From positions 1 to 47,788 of the forward strand of contig LCKS01000006.1 of assembly GCA_001001555.1 (NCBI GenBank): a stretch of DNA of 47,788 nucleotides, given 5' to 3'. Position numbers and translations under genes: made by a program. The notes beneath the pieces were generated by a model, which did not search any database, was not told the DNA's origin, and saw only the letters and a program-made list of their open reading frames with translations. Shown in pieces: positions 17,597-24,577 of the stretch (within the stretch, counting starts at the first letter, position 1; each line of letters begins with the position of its first letter). Source of the DNA: Candidatus Amesbacteria bacterium GW2011_GWC2_45_19. Lineage in GTDB: Bacteria; Patescibacteriota; Microgenomatia; CAZETR01; Amesbacteraceae.

Positions 17597-17962
17597 ATGC
17601 GAGATATTGAACAATTAATACATGATTGGGAGGTAGCGGCGGAAAGTGATGGAGCTCCGCCAGAAATAAGTGATGAGGAGAGACAAGCCTTGGCCGTAGC
17701 CTTTTTGAAAGCACAAACTGAACGAGGAAAAATTCATGGCTGGCCGATTTTGGGAATGTCATTCGAACAAGCACGGCGGGTCGATCAACTCGGTGAGAAG
17801 ATGAGGTCGATCCATGGTTTTGTCAGAGAGTCGTTACCAGTTATCTCGCCACGCATGATAGCGACCGACGAAGAGGCCCAAGCCTATATTAGGACAGTTG
17901 GAACACAGAGGTGGGGAGTAAATTTAAGAGGTGTGTTAGGTAAACTCACGGAGCGTTCATAA
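17597..17962 (+). CDS. Orphan protein downstream of the intron-like RNA
   Basis: This 121-aa acidic N-terminus/basic C-terminus soluble protein (starts MRDIEQLIHDWEVAAESDG, ends LGKLTERS) has no recognisable motif and none of the homing endonuclease signatures (LAGLIDADG, GIY-YIG, HNH). It is the only ORF between the RNA and the terminator at 18010, so it may share the transcript. No ribosome-binding site precedes the ATG and an in-frame TAA lies 6 nt upstream. Base composition is more AT/GA-rich than other plus-strand genes here, which suggests acquisition. Confidence 0.6.
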   Translation: MRDIEQLIHDWEVAAESDGAPPEISDEERQALAVAFLKAQTERGKIHGWPILGMSFEQARRVDQLGEKMRSIHGFVRESLPVISPRMIATDEEAQAYIRTVGTQRWGVNLRGVLGKLTERS

Positions 17963-18009
17963 AACCAGGTTCTGATTTCATGGAGTCCCCGCAACAAGAA
18001 GCGCAGCTA

Positions 18010-18035
18010 AATCCCACCTTCCGGGTGGGATTTTT
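18010..18035 (+). terminator. Rho-independent terminator
   Basis: Stem ATCCCACC / GGTGGGAT with a TTCCG-type loop is followed immediately by TTTTT. It closes the 17245-17962 transcription unit just before the tRNA-Met promoter. Confidence 0.85.
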
Positions 18036-18067
18036 GGTTAAAGTAGGGTGAGTTATGGGGTGATACA

Positions 18068-18076
18068 TGGTAAAAT
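18068..18076 (+). promoter_or_regulatory. tRNA-Met extended -10 promoter
   Basis: TGGTAAAAT ends 13 bp before the tRNA 5' end. The tRNA-Ile gene has the same TGGTAAAATTA string at the equivalent place. Confidence 0.6.
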
Positions 18077-18089
18077 TAAGGCTAAATCT

Positions 18090-18161
18090 GGCTGCGTAGC
18101 TCAGCGGTAGAGCGGAGTCTTCATAAGGCTATGGTCACAGGTTCGAATCCTGTCGCAGCCA
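18090..18161 (+). tRNA. tRNA-Met (anticodon CAU, elongator type)
   Basis: The full cloverleaf is present: acceptor GGCTGCG/CGCAGCC, D-arm GCTC/GAGC, anticodon loop TTCATAA, T-arm ACAGG-TTCGAAT-CCTGT, discriminator A. The first anticodon-stem pair (G-A) is mismatched. The body resembles the elongator tRNA-Met of other bacteria; the three G-C pairs of initiators are absent. CCA is not encoded, since ACCC follows. An Ile2 (lysidine) identity is less likely from the body sequence. Confidence 0.93.
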
Positions 18162-18163
18162 CC

Positions 18164-18532
18164 CTAGTCGGCAATATACACCTTCCACCACCTCCGCCAA
18201 TTAGGCTGGCGCCCTTCCGAAGCTTTGGCGAAGGAGGGTTCCGATTCGATTTTAGGCAAAACAACGATCGTTTCCCCTTCTTTTCCTAGTCCCAATTTCT
18301 CCCTGGCTTCTTTTTCTATAAACTCCGGGCTTTGCACCTCCGCCAGTCTTTTCTTTAGCTCCTGATTTTCTAACTCCTGACTCCTGACTCCTGACTCCGC
18401 GTCCTTAATCCTATCCCCCGCTTTCCACAGTCTCCACACATTCGCAGACAATCTGACTGTAAACACTCCCATCACCAAAACCAGACCCCAATACAAAACT
18501 CTATTCTTTGTCTTCATATTGCCAATTATCAT
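18164..18532 (-). CDS. FtsB/DivIC-like septum formation initiator
   Basis: A short N-terminus and one transmembrane helix (VLYWGLVLVMGVFTVRLS) are followed by a coiled coil and the FtsB/DivIC signature SPEFIEKEAREKLGLGKEGE. Such proteins bridge divisome parts at the septum. Two repeat-derived insertions are seen: SGVRSQELENQEL from CTCCTGA repeats (18373-18399) in the coiled coil, and SFAKASEGRQ from a CCTTCGCC hairpin repeat near the C-terminus. The start may be M6 at 18517. It is 122 aa. Confidence 0.85.
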   Translation of the reverse strand: MIIGNMKTKNRVLYWGLVLVMGVFTVRLSANVWRLWKAGDRIKDAESGVRSQELENQELKKRLAEVQSPEFIEKEAREKLGLGKEGETIVVLPKIESEPSFAKASEGRQPNWRRWWKVYIAD

Positions 18533-18547
18533 TATATCCTGTAGAAT
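18519..18547 (+). promoter_or_regulatory. Promoter of the recombinase gene
   Basis: TTGCCA (18519-18524), a 17-bp spacer, then TAGAAT (18542-18547). Both hexamers are 5/6 to consensus. The predicted start near 18554 leaves a leader of about 19 nt without a ribosome-binding site. The site overlaps the start of the divergent FtsB-like gene. Confidence 0.55.
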
Positions 18548-18572
18548 CCCTTTGATTTAATTAACCTGTAGT

Positions 18573-19475
18573 ATGAATAATTTACCCACACCTATTAGCT
18601 TCGATATAGCCCTGGAGAAGTTTATCGCTCACCTGAAAAGTCAAAAGCGCTCCTCCGCCACTATCACCGCCTACGGCGGCGATTTAACCCAGCTCAAAAA
18701 TCATTTTGTTGGCAAACGCATCACCCAAGTCACTACCCTTACTCCCCAGCACCTGGCCGATTATCTGGCTTTCCTTTCCGCCAACAATTACACCGCCAAG
18801 TCCGTCAGCCGCAAGATCAACTCTCTCAAAACTTTCTTCAAATTTTTAAACCAAGGCCGTCTCACCCCCACCAACCCAGCCGAAGCCTTAGCCCACCCTA
18901 AATACACATCCTCTGCCCCCCGCATTCTTACCCCGGCCGAATACGCATCTCTGCGTGACGCGGTCCGCCTGGATATCAGAATGTCCGCCATTATCGAGCT
19001 GCTTCTGCAGACCGGGATGCGCATTTCCGAGCTGGCCAATCTGCACGTAGAAGACGTCCGGAAAAACGAAGTTTACATCCGTCCTTTGGAAAATAATGGC
19101 CCGCGTACAGTTCCCATTAACCGCTCCGTCTCCACCGCCGTCCAAAATTATCTCAACATCCGCTCCAGAGTTGCTGACCCCCACCTTTTTATCACCAAAA
19201 CCGGCCATCCCCTTTTAATCCGTAATATTCGCACCGCCATTGACAGATTTTTCAGAACCGCCGGAGTTAAAGGCGTCAAAGTCAATGATCTGCGCCACAC
19301 TTTCATGGCCCACCAACTCTCCGCCGGCTGCGACCCCCAATACCTGTCCCAAATCGCCGGCCACAAACGCCTGGCCTCTACCACCAAATATCTCGACTAC
19401 CTGCCTGCCGCCCGCCTGCCGGCAGGGCAGGGCAGGCAGGTGTCAAACCCCACCCCCCGCCTCACCGAACTTTAA
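18573..19475 (+). CDS. Tyrosine recombinase, XerC/XerD type
   Basis: This site-specific recombinase of 300 aa has an N-terminal SAM-like DNA-binding domain (1-105) and a catalytic domain. The Arg of box I is R150 (TGMRISEL). Box II reads NDLRHTF (R241), where the first His of the usual HxLRH is replaced. H264 and the nucleophile Y273 follow in AGHKRLASTTKY. The C-terminal tail after Y276 (PAARLPAGQGRQ) is coded by a CTGCC/GGCAG palindromic repeat. A chromosome-dimer resolution role is likely for a single Xer-type enzyme; integrase use cannot be excluded, with a tRNA gene 400 bp upstream. Confidence 0.92.
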   Translation: MNNLPTPISFDIALEKFIAHLKSQKRSSATITAYGGDLTQLKNHFVGKRITQVTTLTPQHLADYLAFLSANNYTAKSVSRKINSLKTFFKFLNQGRLTPTNPAEALAHPKYTSSAPRILTPAEYASLRDAVRLDIRMSAIIELLLQTGMRISELANLHVEDVRKNEVYIRPLENNGPRTVPINRSVSTAVQNYLNIRSRVADPHLFITKTGHPLLIRNIRTAIDRFFRTAGVKGVKVNDLRHTFMAHQLSAGCDPQYLSQIAGHKRLASTTKYLDYLPAARLPAGQGRQVSNPTPRLTEL

Positions 19476-19480
19476 TAAAT

Positions 19481-19861
19481 ATGGAATACGATGGAATTTA
19501 CAAAATATTAGACCCCGAATGGAAACGCAAAACCTTCCAGTGGAATCTGGGCTTACTCGCCCTGGGGACTATTGCAGATATAGCTACAACCGTAGCATTT
19601 TTGTCCATAGGACTAAAAGAAGCGAATCCTCTTAGTGTCTGGCTATTAAACAACTTCGGAATTCCCGGATTCGTGGTGGCAAAAATCGGCCTTACCACAT
19701 ACGGCATCAACGGACTCAGAAATCTATATAACAACATTAGACCTGATGAAAATAGAGGGTTAAAAGAATACGCCTACATCCTTACAGCCAGAACCGTCAA
19801 CGTAGGGCTTGCTGCCGTAGCTGTGGGAAACCTACTTGGTTATTTTGGTGTAATAAAATAG
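19481..19861 (+). CDS. Membrane protein, DUF5658-like
   Basis: The 126-aa product has about three hydrophobic helices. The pattern ADIATTVAFLSIGLKEANPLSVWLL matches the DUF5658 style, in which Asp/Thr in helix 1 are followed by EANP. The function is unknown. It starts 5 nt after the recombinase stop, so it is probably co-transcribed with it. Confidence 0.75.
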   Translation: MEYDGIYKILDPEWKRKTFQWNLGLLALGTIADIATTVAFLSIGLKEANPLSVWLLNNFGIPGFVVAKIGLTTYGINGLRNLYNNIRPDENRGLKEYAYILTARTVNVGLAAVAVGNLLGYFGVIK

Positions 19862-20077
19862 TGGACTCTTTACGAAAAAATACGGACTGAGTTTCAAAGG
19901 TAGCCCGCCAAAGGCGGGCAGGCGCGCGAGTGCCCCCACCCCGCCTGCAAACGCTTTGCGTAGCATTGCGGGCAGGCCACTCGCAGCGCCATCTTCACGC
20001 TCGCCTGCCCGCCTCTGGAGGGGCCTTCGGCCTCGCTTATGTTTCGCACGCGCGATTTTTGCTCGCTTCGCGAGCAA
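19862..20077. other. GC-rich hairpin-dense intergenic region
   Basis: I see no gene here. The stretch holds several palindromic pieces: GCCCGCC-AAA-GGCGGGC (about 19902-19918), CCTGCCCGC-type repeats, and TTGCTCGC/GCGAGCAA (about 20066-20084). It lies between convergent genes (19861 plus, 20078 minus). The hairpins may end transcription, but no canonical T-tract follows on either strand. Confidence 0.6.
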
Positions 20078-20650
20078 TTACCTTTTAACTTGAGTCATCG
20101 CCTTTCTATATGCTTCAACATTTTCTGTTATTAGTTTTTGTCTTTCTCTTTCGGGTAGTCTTGAAGACCACTTCTCAATGTATTCTAAATATCTATCTGC
20201 TTTCCCAATTTCAAAAGCATATCTATATTCTTCACAAGTAGCTAAGCCGTGTGCAACAGCAACGCGGTTTTTTGTACCAATACGCTCTGGGGGGGGTGAA
20301 AGTGACCAACCGTTTTTCGCGTAAGTCCACATTTCAAAAATTTCATGCCTGACTGTAACTGGAATAACATCTGTAAAATCTTCTCCGTTTACACGAAAGT
20401 CGTCTTCATTGACATAAATAGTGGCATCTTCAATAGCTTTTCCTTCGGGAACTTGGAAAACTACTCCCATAAAACGTCCCATTGCTGCCCCAGCACCTGC
20501 TAACCGAGCATACGAATTACTATCCAATCTTTGGACTCTTTGTTCCATTATTCCAAAAAAGGCATCTTTAGATTCTGCCGGCTGACCCCTGTTGATCAAG
20601 AGCTTATTGCCTTCTATTTTTACTGGTTCTGAAGCTGATACTTCTGACAT
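20078..20650 (-). CDS. Unknown protein with an HEIFE motif
   Basis: The 190-aa soluble protein contains TVRHEIFEMWTYAKNG, then HGLATCEEYRYAFEIGK. The HExxE spacing, with later HG and EE residues, recalls metal-dependent enzymes, but it is not a standard HExxH zincin and I do not name it. An extended -10 promoter lies 37 bp upstream. No ribosome-binding site is seen. Codon and base composition are more AT-rich than in the neighbours. Confidence 0.7.
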   Translation of the reverse strand: MSEVSASEPVKIEGNKLLINRGQPAESKDAFFGIMEQRVQRLDSNSYARLAGAGAAMGRFMGVVFQVPEGKAIEDATIYVNEDDFRVNGEDFTDVIPVTVRHEIFEMWTYAKNGWSLSPPPERIGTKNRVAVAHGLATCEEYRYAFEIGKADRYLEYIEKWSSRLPERERQKLITENVEAYRKAMTQVKR

Positions 20651-20686
20651 ATTTTTATTGATTGCTACCGGCCGTTAACTTGCCTA

Positions 20687-20695
20687 AGTATACCA
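20687..20695 (-). promoter_or_regulatory. Extended -10 (TGGTATACT) for the 190-aa gene
   Basis: TGGTATACT on the minus strand gives a start near 20680 and a 30-nt leader. It is mirrored by TGGTATATT on the plus strand (20711-20719), forming an inverted pair of divergent promoters. Confidence 0.45.
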
Positions 20696-20723
20696 AAATT
20701 TTCGGAAATCTGGTATATTGATT

Positions 20724-20811
20724 GTGGAACCAACTTTTAGGGAATCGCTTTTTTGATGGCGCAATCGGACAACTAGAAGCGATTCTTAGTTGGTTCCACC
20801 GGTTGCGCCAT
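20724..20811 (+). ncRNA. Candidate small RNA with two mutually exclusive hairpins
   Basis: Hairpin A pairs GTGGAACCAACT (20724-20735) with 20788-20799 (12 bp perfect) and GAATCGCTT (20742-20750) with 20777-20785 (9 bp). Hairpin B pairs 20756-20768 in the loop of A with 20799-20811 as 13 continuous pairs including one G-U on the plus strand. On the minus strand that pair would be A-C, which favours plus-strand RNA. The linkers (5 and 8 nt) look too short for a full pseudoknot, so A and B should compete. A plus-strand extended -10, TGGTATATT (20711-20719), predicts a start at about 20726, exactly at the first arm. I do not recognise the RNA family. A DNA recombination site is an alternative. 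Confidence 0.5.
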
Positions 20812-20899
20812 TTAAGTTTTAGTTCTTTAAAATTTTTGCGTTTTTCTTTTCCTCTTTTATGTGCGGCGGCTTTTTTGCGTATATAAACAGGGCTTTGCA

Positions 20900-20931
20900 G
20901 CGCTCGCCGCGGGGGCGGGCGCGGCGAGCGC
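20900..20931 (-). other. Strong GC-rich hairpin downstream of tRNA-Ile
   Basis: Perfect 12-bp arms GCGCTCGCCGCG / CGCGGCGAGCGC enclose an 8-nt G-rich loop, 31 nt past the tRNA 3' end in its direction. It may end or process the tRNA transcript; no T-run follows directly. Confidence 0.55.
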
Positions 20932-20962
20932 CATTCTCGACTCGCCGAACTCTCCATTTCTG

Positions 20963-21033
20963 TGGGCCCGGGAGGAGTCGGACCTCCGCTCTTACTTTAT
21001 AAGAGTAATGTCCTACCGTTAAACGACGGGCCC
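20963..21033 (-). tRNA. tRNA-Ile (anticodon UAU)
   Basis: Acceptor GGGCCCG/CGGGCCC, D-arm with loop containing GG, anticodon stem TTACT/AGTAA (five pairs) enclosing loop CTTATAA, 4-nt variable loop, T-stem GGAGG/CCTCC with loop TCCGACT, discriminator A. The anticodon is UAU, which reads AUA directly; most bacteria use a CAU tRNA modified by TilS. Position 55 is C rather than U, so the usual pseudouridine is missing. CCA is not encoded. Confidence 0.88.
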
Positions 21034-21042
21034 ATGGCCGTA

Positions 21043-21051
21043 ATTTTACCA
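21043..21051 (-). promoter_or_regulatory. tRNA-Ile extended -10 promoter
   Basis: TGGTAAAAT on the minus strand ends 9 bp before the tRNA 5' end, with the same extended form as the tRNA-Met promoter. Confidence 0.55.
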
Positions 21052-21075
21052 CCAAAGTTTAATAACAGGGGTGAG

Positions 21076-23421
21076 TTATAGTCTGGCTCTCTCGTTAATC
21101 TCCGCTTCCACCAGCCGCACGTCCCGCCCGTACTTCAGCCGCGACAATTGCTTAATCGCCTCCGCCAATTTCGGGTTAGCTATCGCCCGTTCGGCCACAA
21201 TATCTTTGGTCACATCCATGCTAAACGACGGCACCGGTTCATTGTTCACAATTGTCTTGATATACACATTATATTTCTCCACATTCAGAATATCCGCCTC
21301 CGTAAACGTCGGTGCATACTCGTGCTGCAAATATCCCGCGTCAGACACGCCCGTGCGGAAAGCCATTAATGTCCCCACGTTGCCAAAAATGGCGTTCTTC
21401 ACTTCCTCTTCCATCTGCCCGATAAACTGGTTGGCCACCACCAGATTCAGCTTATATTTCCGGGCTTCAGATAAAATGGTGGCGAAATCCGGCGTGGCGA
21501 AATTTTGAAACTCGTCTACATATAGATAAAACGGCCGGCGTTGAGCTTCCGGCACGTCAAATCTAGACATGGCCGCCATCAGTATCCGCGGCACCAATAT
21601 CAGGCCCAAAAAGTTAGAATTTTCCTCCCCCATCTTGCCCTTAGACAAGTTCACAATCAGAATTTTGCCCTCGTCCATCACTTTTCGGAAATCAAACGCG
21701 CTCTGCGACTGGCCGATAATATTTCTGATCATCTTGTTAGTCACAAACCGCCCGAATTTGGACACGATGTAATCTAAGACCTCCGATTTATGAAAGTCGC
21801 TGGTTTGGGCAATTTGATCCGTCCAATACCGCCGCACAATCGGATCCGTCACTTTGGGCAGCATCTCCTGCACAAATTCCGCCCGCTGCAGCGCCTGCAC
21901 CACCTCTACAAACGTTCCTCCGGGAATAGCGTCCAACACCGTCAGCATGGCATTTCTGATAGCGTGTTCAAACCGGGGTCCGATAATTCCCGTTTTGTGC
22001 GGATCATACAATTTGTACATCAGGCCGATGATGGAACTGGCCACCAGATGCCGCTCCTGTTCCGTCCGGGCGTCAATCATATTCAGCCCCATCGGCCGCT
22101 CCGGGTCAGACGGGTCAAAGAAAATTACGTCCTCCGCCCGTTCCGGCGGGATGTACGCTAAGATATCTGTCGCCAAATCATGCGGATCTATCAGAGCCAC
22201 CCCTCTGCCCGCCCGGATATCCTGCAAGATCATGGTCTTCAGTAATTCCGTCTTCCCCGTTCCCGTCCGCCCGATGATATACATGTGCCGCTCCCGGTCC
22301 GCGTCAGAAATGAATACCGGCCGGGTTACTCCTCTATAAACGCTTTTGCCCAAATACAACCCGTGGTCCGGTATGCCCGCCGGAGCGGGCGCCCGTTTGG
22401 CATTCAGCCAAAAGATGTGCGGCGTCTCAATAGTTTTATTGGGAAAATGGTAAATGCCGGCCAGCTCCTCGGTATTCAATATCGTCTGCCCTCCCCAGAC
22501 CACCATCGGCTGGTACCGGTAAATAAAATCCGTCATGAAAGCCCCTTTTAGTCTTACTTTCTTACTTTTAAAGCCGTTTAAATCTCCGTTGAATTGTTCG
22601 AAAGCCGCCCGGATATTGGCCAAATGCGCCTTAGCCGAAGTTTTGTCGTTGGAGCACACCACAATTCTCACCGTCGTTTCAAATCCGCTTTTGCTCACCT
22701 TGTTGTCTACCGCCTCCATGACTTTAGGATCGACCTTATAGCTGGCTTTTTCCGGGTCACTTTCGGTTTTCTTAGTCTTGCCTATCCAGGCCCGCCCCTT
22801 GCCCTTCCACTTATTATCCGCCGGGGCAATCAGCACTTGGATATGGGCCCCCTCCCCCTCCCCCATCTTAGCCAGAGCCGACGACAGTCCCGCCAGCGGA
22901 TCTACCGTCAAGTTTTTATATACCTGGATTGGATTGTACGCGGAGTTGCGCATTACCAGCCAGCTAAATTCCACATTCCCGGTTTCGGTAAATATGTTCG
23001 GCTCCTCCACCACCTGGATATCCGCCCCCGGGTAACTGCCATGAATCTGCTTCTCCGTCAAATCCCGCAATTTCTCCGGCACCACGATATAAAACCGAAT
23101 ATCTTCTTTACGGGCCACCAGTTCAAAACTGATATGCGGCTGGGTTTGTAAAAAACTAAACCAGCCAAAAGGGCCGAGGCTGCCTTTTTTAATCGCATAC
23201 AAACTGGCATAAATCTGTTCCATGGCGTCGATTTTTATCTCGTTCTCCCGCGGCACTGCTACCTGCAGTGTGGTCATGGCCAGACTTTTTTCCTCCCGGT
23301 CTTTATGCCGGTACCACAAAATCAGCAAATACCCCGAGACCACTATCGTCAAAAACAACACTGCCGCTCCCAGCATTAATGTCATCAATTGATACACCAG
23401 CCCCGTCAAATCCGCCATCAT
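21076..23421 (-). CDS. TraD/VirB4-like membrane-anchored DNA-pump ATPase
   Basis: The 781-aa protein has an N-terminal transmembrane helix (about 12-36), a beta-rich region, and a RecA-like motor with Walker A GRTGTGKT (384-391) and Walker B YLYVDEFQNF. The motor resembles the TraD/TraG coupling and HerA/VirB4-type ATPases (DUF87/AAA_10 group). No relaxase, pilus or T4SS genes flank it, so it may be a chromosomal membrane DNA translocase or part of a DNA-uptake or pilus machine; this is inference. It is preceded by a 129-aa partner gene with 1 nt between them. It is one of the few long genes here without repeat insertions. Confidence 0.85.
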   Translation of the reverse strand: MMADLTGLVYQLMTLMLGAAVLFLTIVVSGYLLILWYRHKDREEKSLAMTTLQVAVPRENEIKIDAMEQIYASLYAIKKGSLGPFGWFSFLQTQPHISFELVARKEDIRFYIVVPEKLRDLTEKQIHGSYPGADIQVVEEPNIFTETGNVEFSWLVMRNSAYNPIQVYKNLTVDPLAGLSSALAKMGEGEGAHIQVLIAPADNKWKGKGRAWIGKTKKTESDPEKASYKVDPKVMEAVDNKVSKSGFETTVRIVVCSNDKTSAKAHLANIRAAFEQFNGDLNGFKSKKVRLKGAFMTDFIYRYQPMVVWGGQTILNTEELAGIYHFPNKTIETPHIFWLNAKRAPAPAGIPDHGLYLGKSVYRGVTRPVFISDADRERHMYIIGRTGTGKTELLKTMILQDIRAGRGVALIDPHDLATDILAYIPPERAEDVIFFDPSDPERPMGLNMIDARTEQERHLVASSIIGLMYKLYDPHKTGIIGPRFEHAIRNAMLTVLDAIPGGTFVEVVQALQRAEFVQEMLPKVTDPIVRRYWTDQIAQTSDFHKSEVLDYIVSKFGRFVTNKMIRNIIGQSQSAFDFRKVMDEGKILIVNLSKGKMGEENSNFLGLILVPRILMAAMSRFDVPEAQRRPFYLYVDEFQNFATPDFATILSEARKYKLNLVVANQFIGQMEEEVKNAIFGNVGTLMAFRTGVSDAGYLQHEYAPTFTEADILNVEKYNVYIKTIVNNEPVPSFSMDVTKDIVAERAIANPKLAEAIKQLSRLKYGRDVRLVEAEINERARL

Positions 23422-23422
23422 T

Positions 23423-23812
23423 TCATCTTACCATCTTCAGTTGGCGCAGACACCATTCCGCTAGCCACCTAATCCCCTCCCATATTTTGTGATGCAGGCC
23501 TTTTTTAATCTGATCGTCAGTTAGCGGCAGCGTCACTTTCGGCTTTTGCGGTACTGCCGCCGCCACCAGCACCTGTTTGGTGTAATCATCCACCACCGGT
23601 TTACCTAGCTCCGCCTCCTTCTCGACTTTTTCGATATACCCCTCGGCCTCTTTCAGCTTTTCTTCTTCCACATTAGCCGGTACTTCCTCAACCCTGGTCG
23701 CCTCCGTTTCTCTTGATCCTCCGGAAAATCCCCCGGCTATCGCTTCCAGCTGTTCCTTAAACCTCCCCCCGGCGTTATAAGCTTTCTGTGGATCCTGGGC
23801 AGTATCATCCAT
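23423..23812 (-). CDS. Small unknown partner of the TraD-like ATPase
   Basis: The 129-aa product has an acidic, probably disordered or coiled N-terminal half (EEEKLKEAEGYIEKVEKEAE) and a basic amphipathic C-terminus (LHHKIWEGIRWLAEWCLRQLK). No family is recognised. The 1-nt gap to the ATPase suggests coupled translation and a shared role, possibly membrane docking. Confidence 0.7.
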   Translation of the reverse strand: MDDTAQDPQKAYNAGGRFKEQLEAIAGGFSGGSRETEATRVEEVPANVEEEKLKEAEGYIEKVEKEAELGKPVVDDYTKQVLVAAAVPQKPKVTLPLTDDQIKKGLHHKIWEGIRWLAEWCLRQLKMVR

Positions 23813-24040
23813 ATTCTCTTATCTTATCAACTTGACAACTCCAAAAACAGTAACAACCGTTCCCAAAAATTTATCCATTTCATGCTATAGCGTTTTTTTA
23901 ATAAACTTCACACTTCCTCTTCCAAAAATCCTGCCGAGGTGTGTGGGTTGGGGCTGTAAACACCACACCAACTTCCTATTGTGGCCCTTAGTACTCACCT
24001 AAAAAAGGCTTTCCCTCTCAGAATCCGTCGGCTAAGTAAA
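23813..24040. other. Intergenic region, no gene seen
   Basis: This is the spacer upstream of the ATPase unit and downstream of the cobalamin adenosyltransferase gene. It contains a GGTGTG/CACACC inverted repeat (about 23938-23970) and a TATAAT on the minus strand (24040-24045) overlapping the preceding stop, without a clear -35. It holds no recognisable riboswitch. Confidence 0.4.
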
Positions 24041-24577
24041 TTATAACTTACTTCTCCACACTTCTTCTTTTACCCCCATTTTAAAATTCACCCATCTTCC
24101 CATCGTAAACAGCGCATCGGACAGACGGTTTAGATATTTCAGAATATTTTTCTCTTTAATCTCCGCTTTCACTACTTCTCTTTCCGCCCTGCGGCACACC
24201 GCCCTGGCCACCTGCAAATATCCCATCGGGAAAATAAAGTTTGACAATTTTGGTAAGTCTTTCGTTAATTTATCAATCAATTTCTCTAATCTCTTAGTCT
24301 CTTCATCTCTTAATCTCTTCTCACTCCCGGCAAGTTGAGAGCCAATAATAAATAGATTATTTTGTACCCTTTTTAATTCATTATCTAAACTCACCTCTTT
24401 CGTTCCCCTCTCTTTGATAAAGAGAGGGGTTAGGGGTGAGTTATAACAAAGCCCCACCCAACTGTTCAGCTCGTCCACCGCCCCCAGCGCTTGCGCCAAC
24501 TGGTCATCCTTGGCCATCCTTCCACGAAACGTTCCCGTCGTCCCCCGATCTCCGGTTTTTGTGTATATTTTGTTCAT
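24041..24577 (-). CDS. ATP:cob(I)alamin adenosyltransferase, PduO type
   Basis: It converts cob(I)alamin to adenosylcobalamin, the cofactor of the class II ribonucleotide reductase encoded three genes upstream. The PduO signature YTKTGDRGTTG is at the N-terminus, with the ALGAVDELNSWVG helix and the RAVCRRAERE motif after it. It is 178 aa. Two insertions are repeat-derived: NSPLTPLFIKERGTKEV from a palindromic element, and KRLRDEETKRLEKL from CTCTTAATCTCTT repeats (24286-24325). It is coupled to the GHMP kinase by an ATGA overlap. Confidence 0.93.
   Translation of the reverse strand: MNKIYTKTGDRGTTGTFRGRMAKDDQLAQALGAVDELNSWVGLCYNSPLTPLFIKERGTKEVSLDNELKRVQNNLFIIGSQLAGSEKRLRDEETKRLEKLIDKLTKDLPKLSNFIFPMGYLQVARAVCRRAEREVVKAEIKEKNILKYLNRLSDALFTMGRWVNFKMGVKEEVWRSKL
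24389..24443 (+). repeat. Palindromic element copy 5 (in-frame, adenosyltransferase)
   Basis: A 55-bp palindrome has outer AACTCACC / GGTGAGTT and inner CCCCTCTCTTT / AAAGAGAGGGG. It is inserted after the first helix of the enzyme. Confidence 0.85.

Noticed and set aside
17245-18035. tmRNA or RNase P RNA as an explanation of the structured transcript
   Set aside because: There is no tRNA-like end or tag frame for tmRNA, and no ACAGAA or GAGGAAAGTCC-type conserved regions in the right order for RNase P RNA. The R/S pair fits group I much better.
18090-18161. tRNA-Ile2 (lysidine type) for the CAU tRNA
   Set aside because: The body (GGCTNCGTAGCTCAG, GGTCACAGGTTCGAATCC) follows elongator tRNA-Met, and a dedicated UAU tRNA-Ile is present 2.8 kb away.
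18573-20077. Integrated element with the recombinase and tRNA-Met as attachment site
   Set aside because: No duplicated tRNA 3' end or direct-repeat att pair was found, and neighbours are housekeeping or conserved-looking genes; a Xer role is simpler.
20655-20957. 100-codon open frame on the minus strand between the 190-aa gene and tRNA-Ile
   Set aside because: It runs through the paired arms of the alternative-hairpin region and the GC-rich hairpin, has very biased Arg/Lys/Pro composition and no domain. It is explained by the structured DNA.
23813-24040. Cobalamin riboswitch near the adenosyltransferase gene
   Set aside because: The region is downstream of that gene on its strand, and no B12-box-like sequence (GCCACTG) is present.
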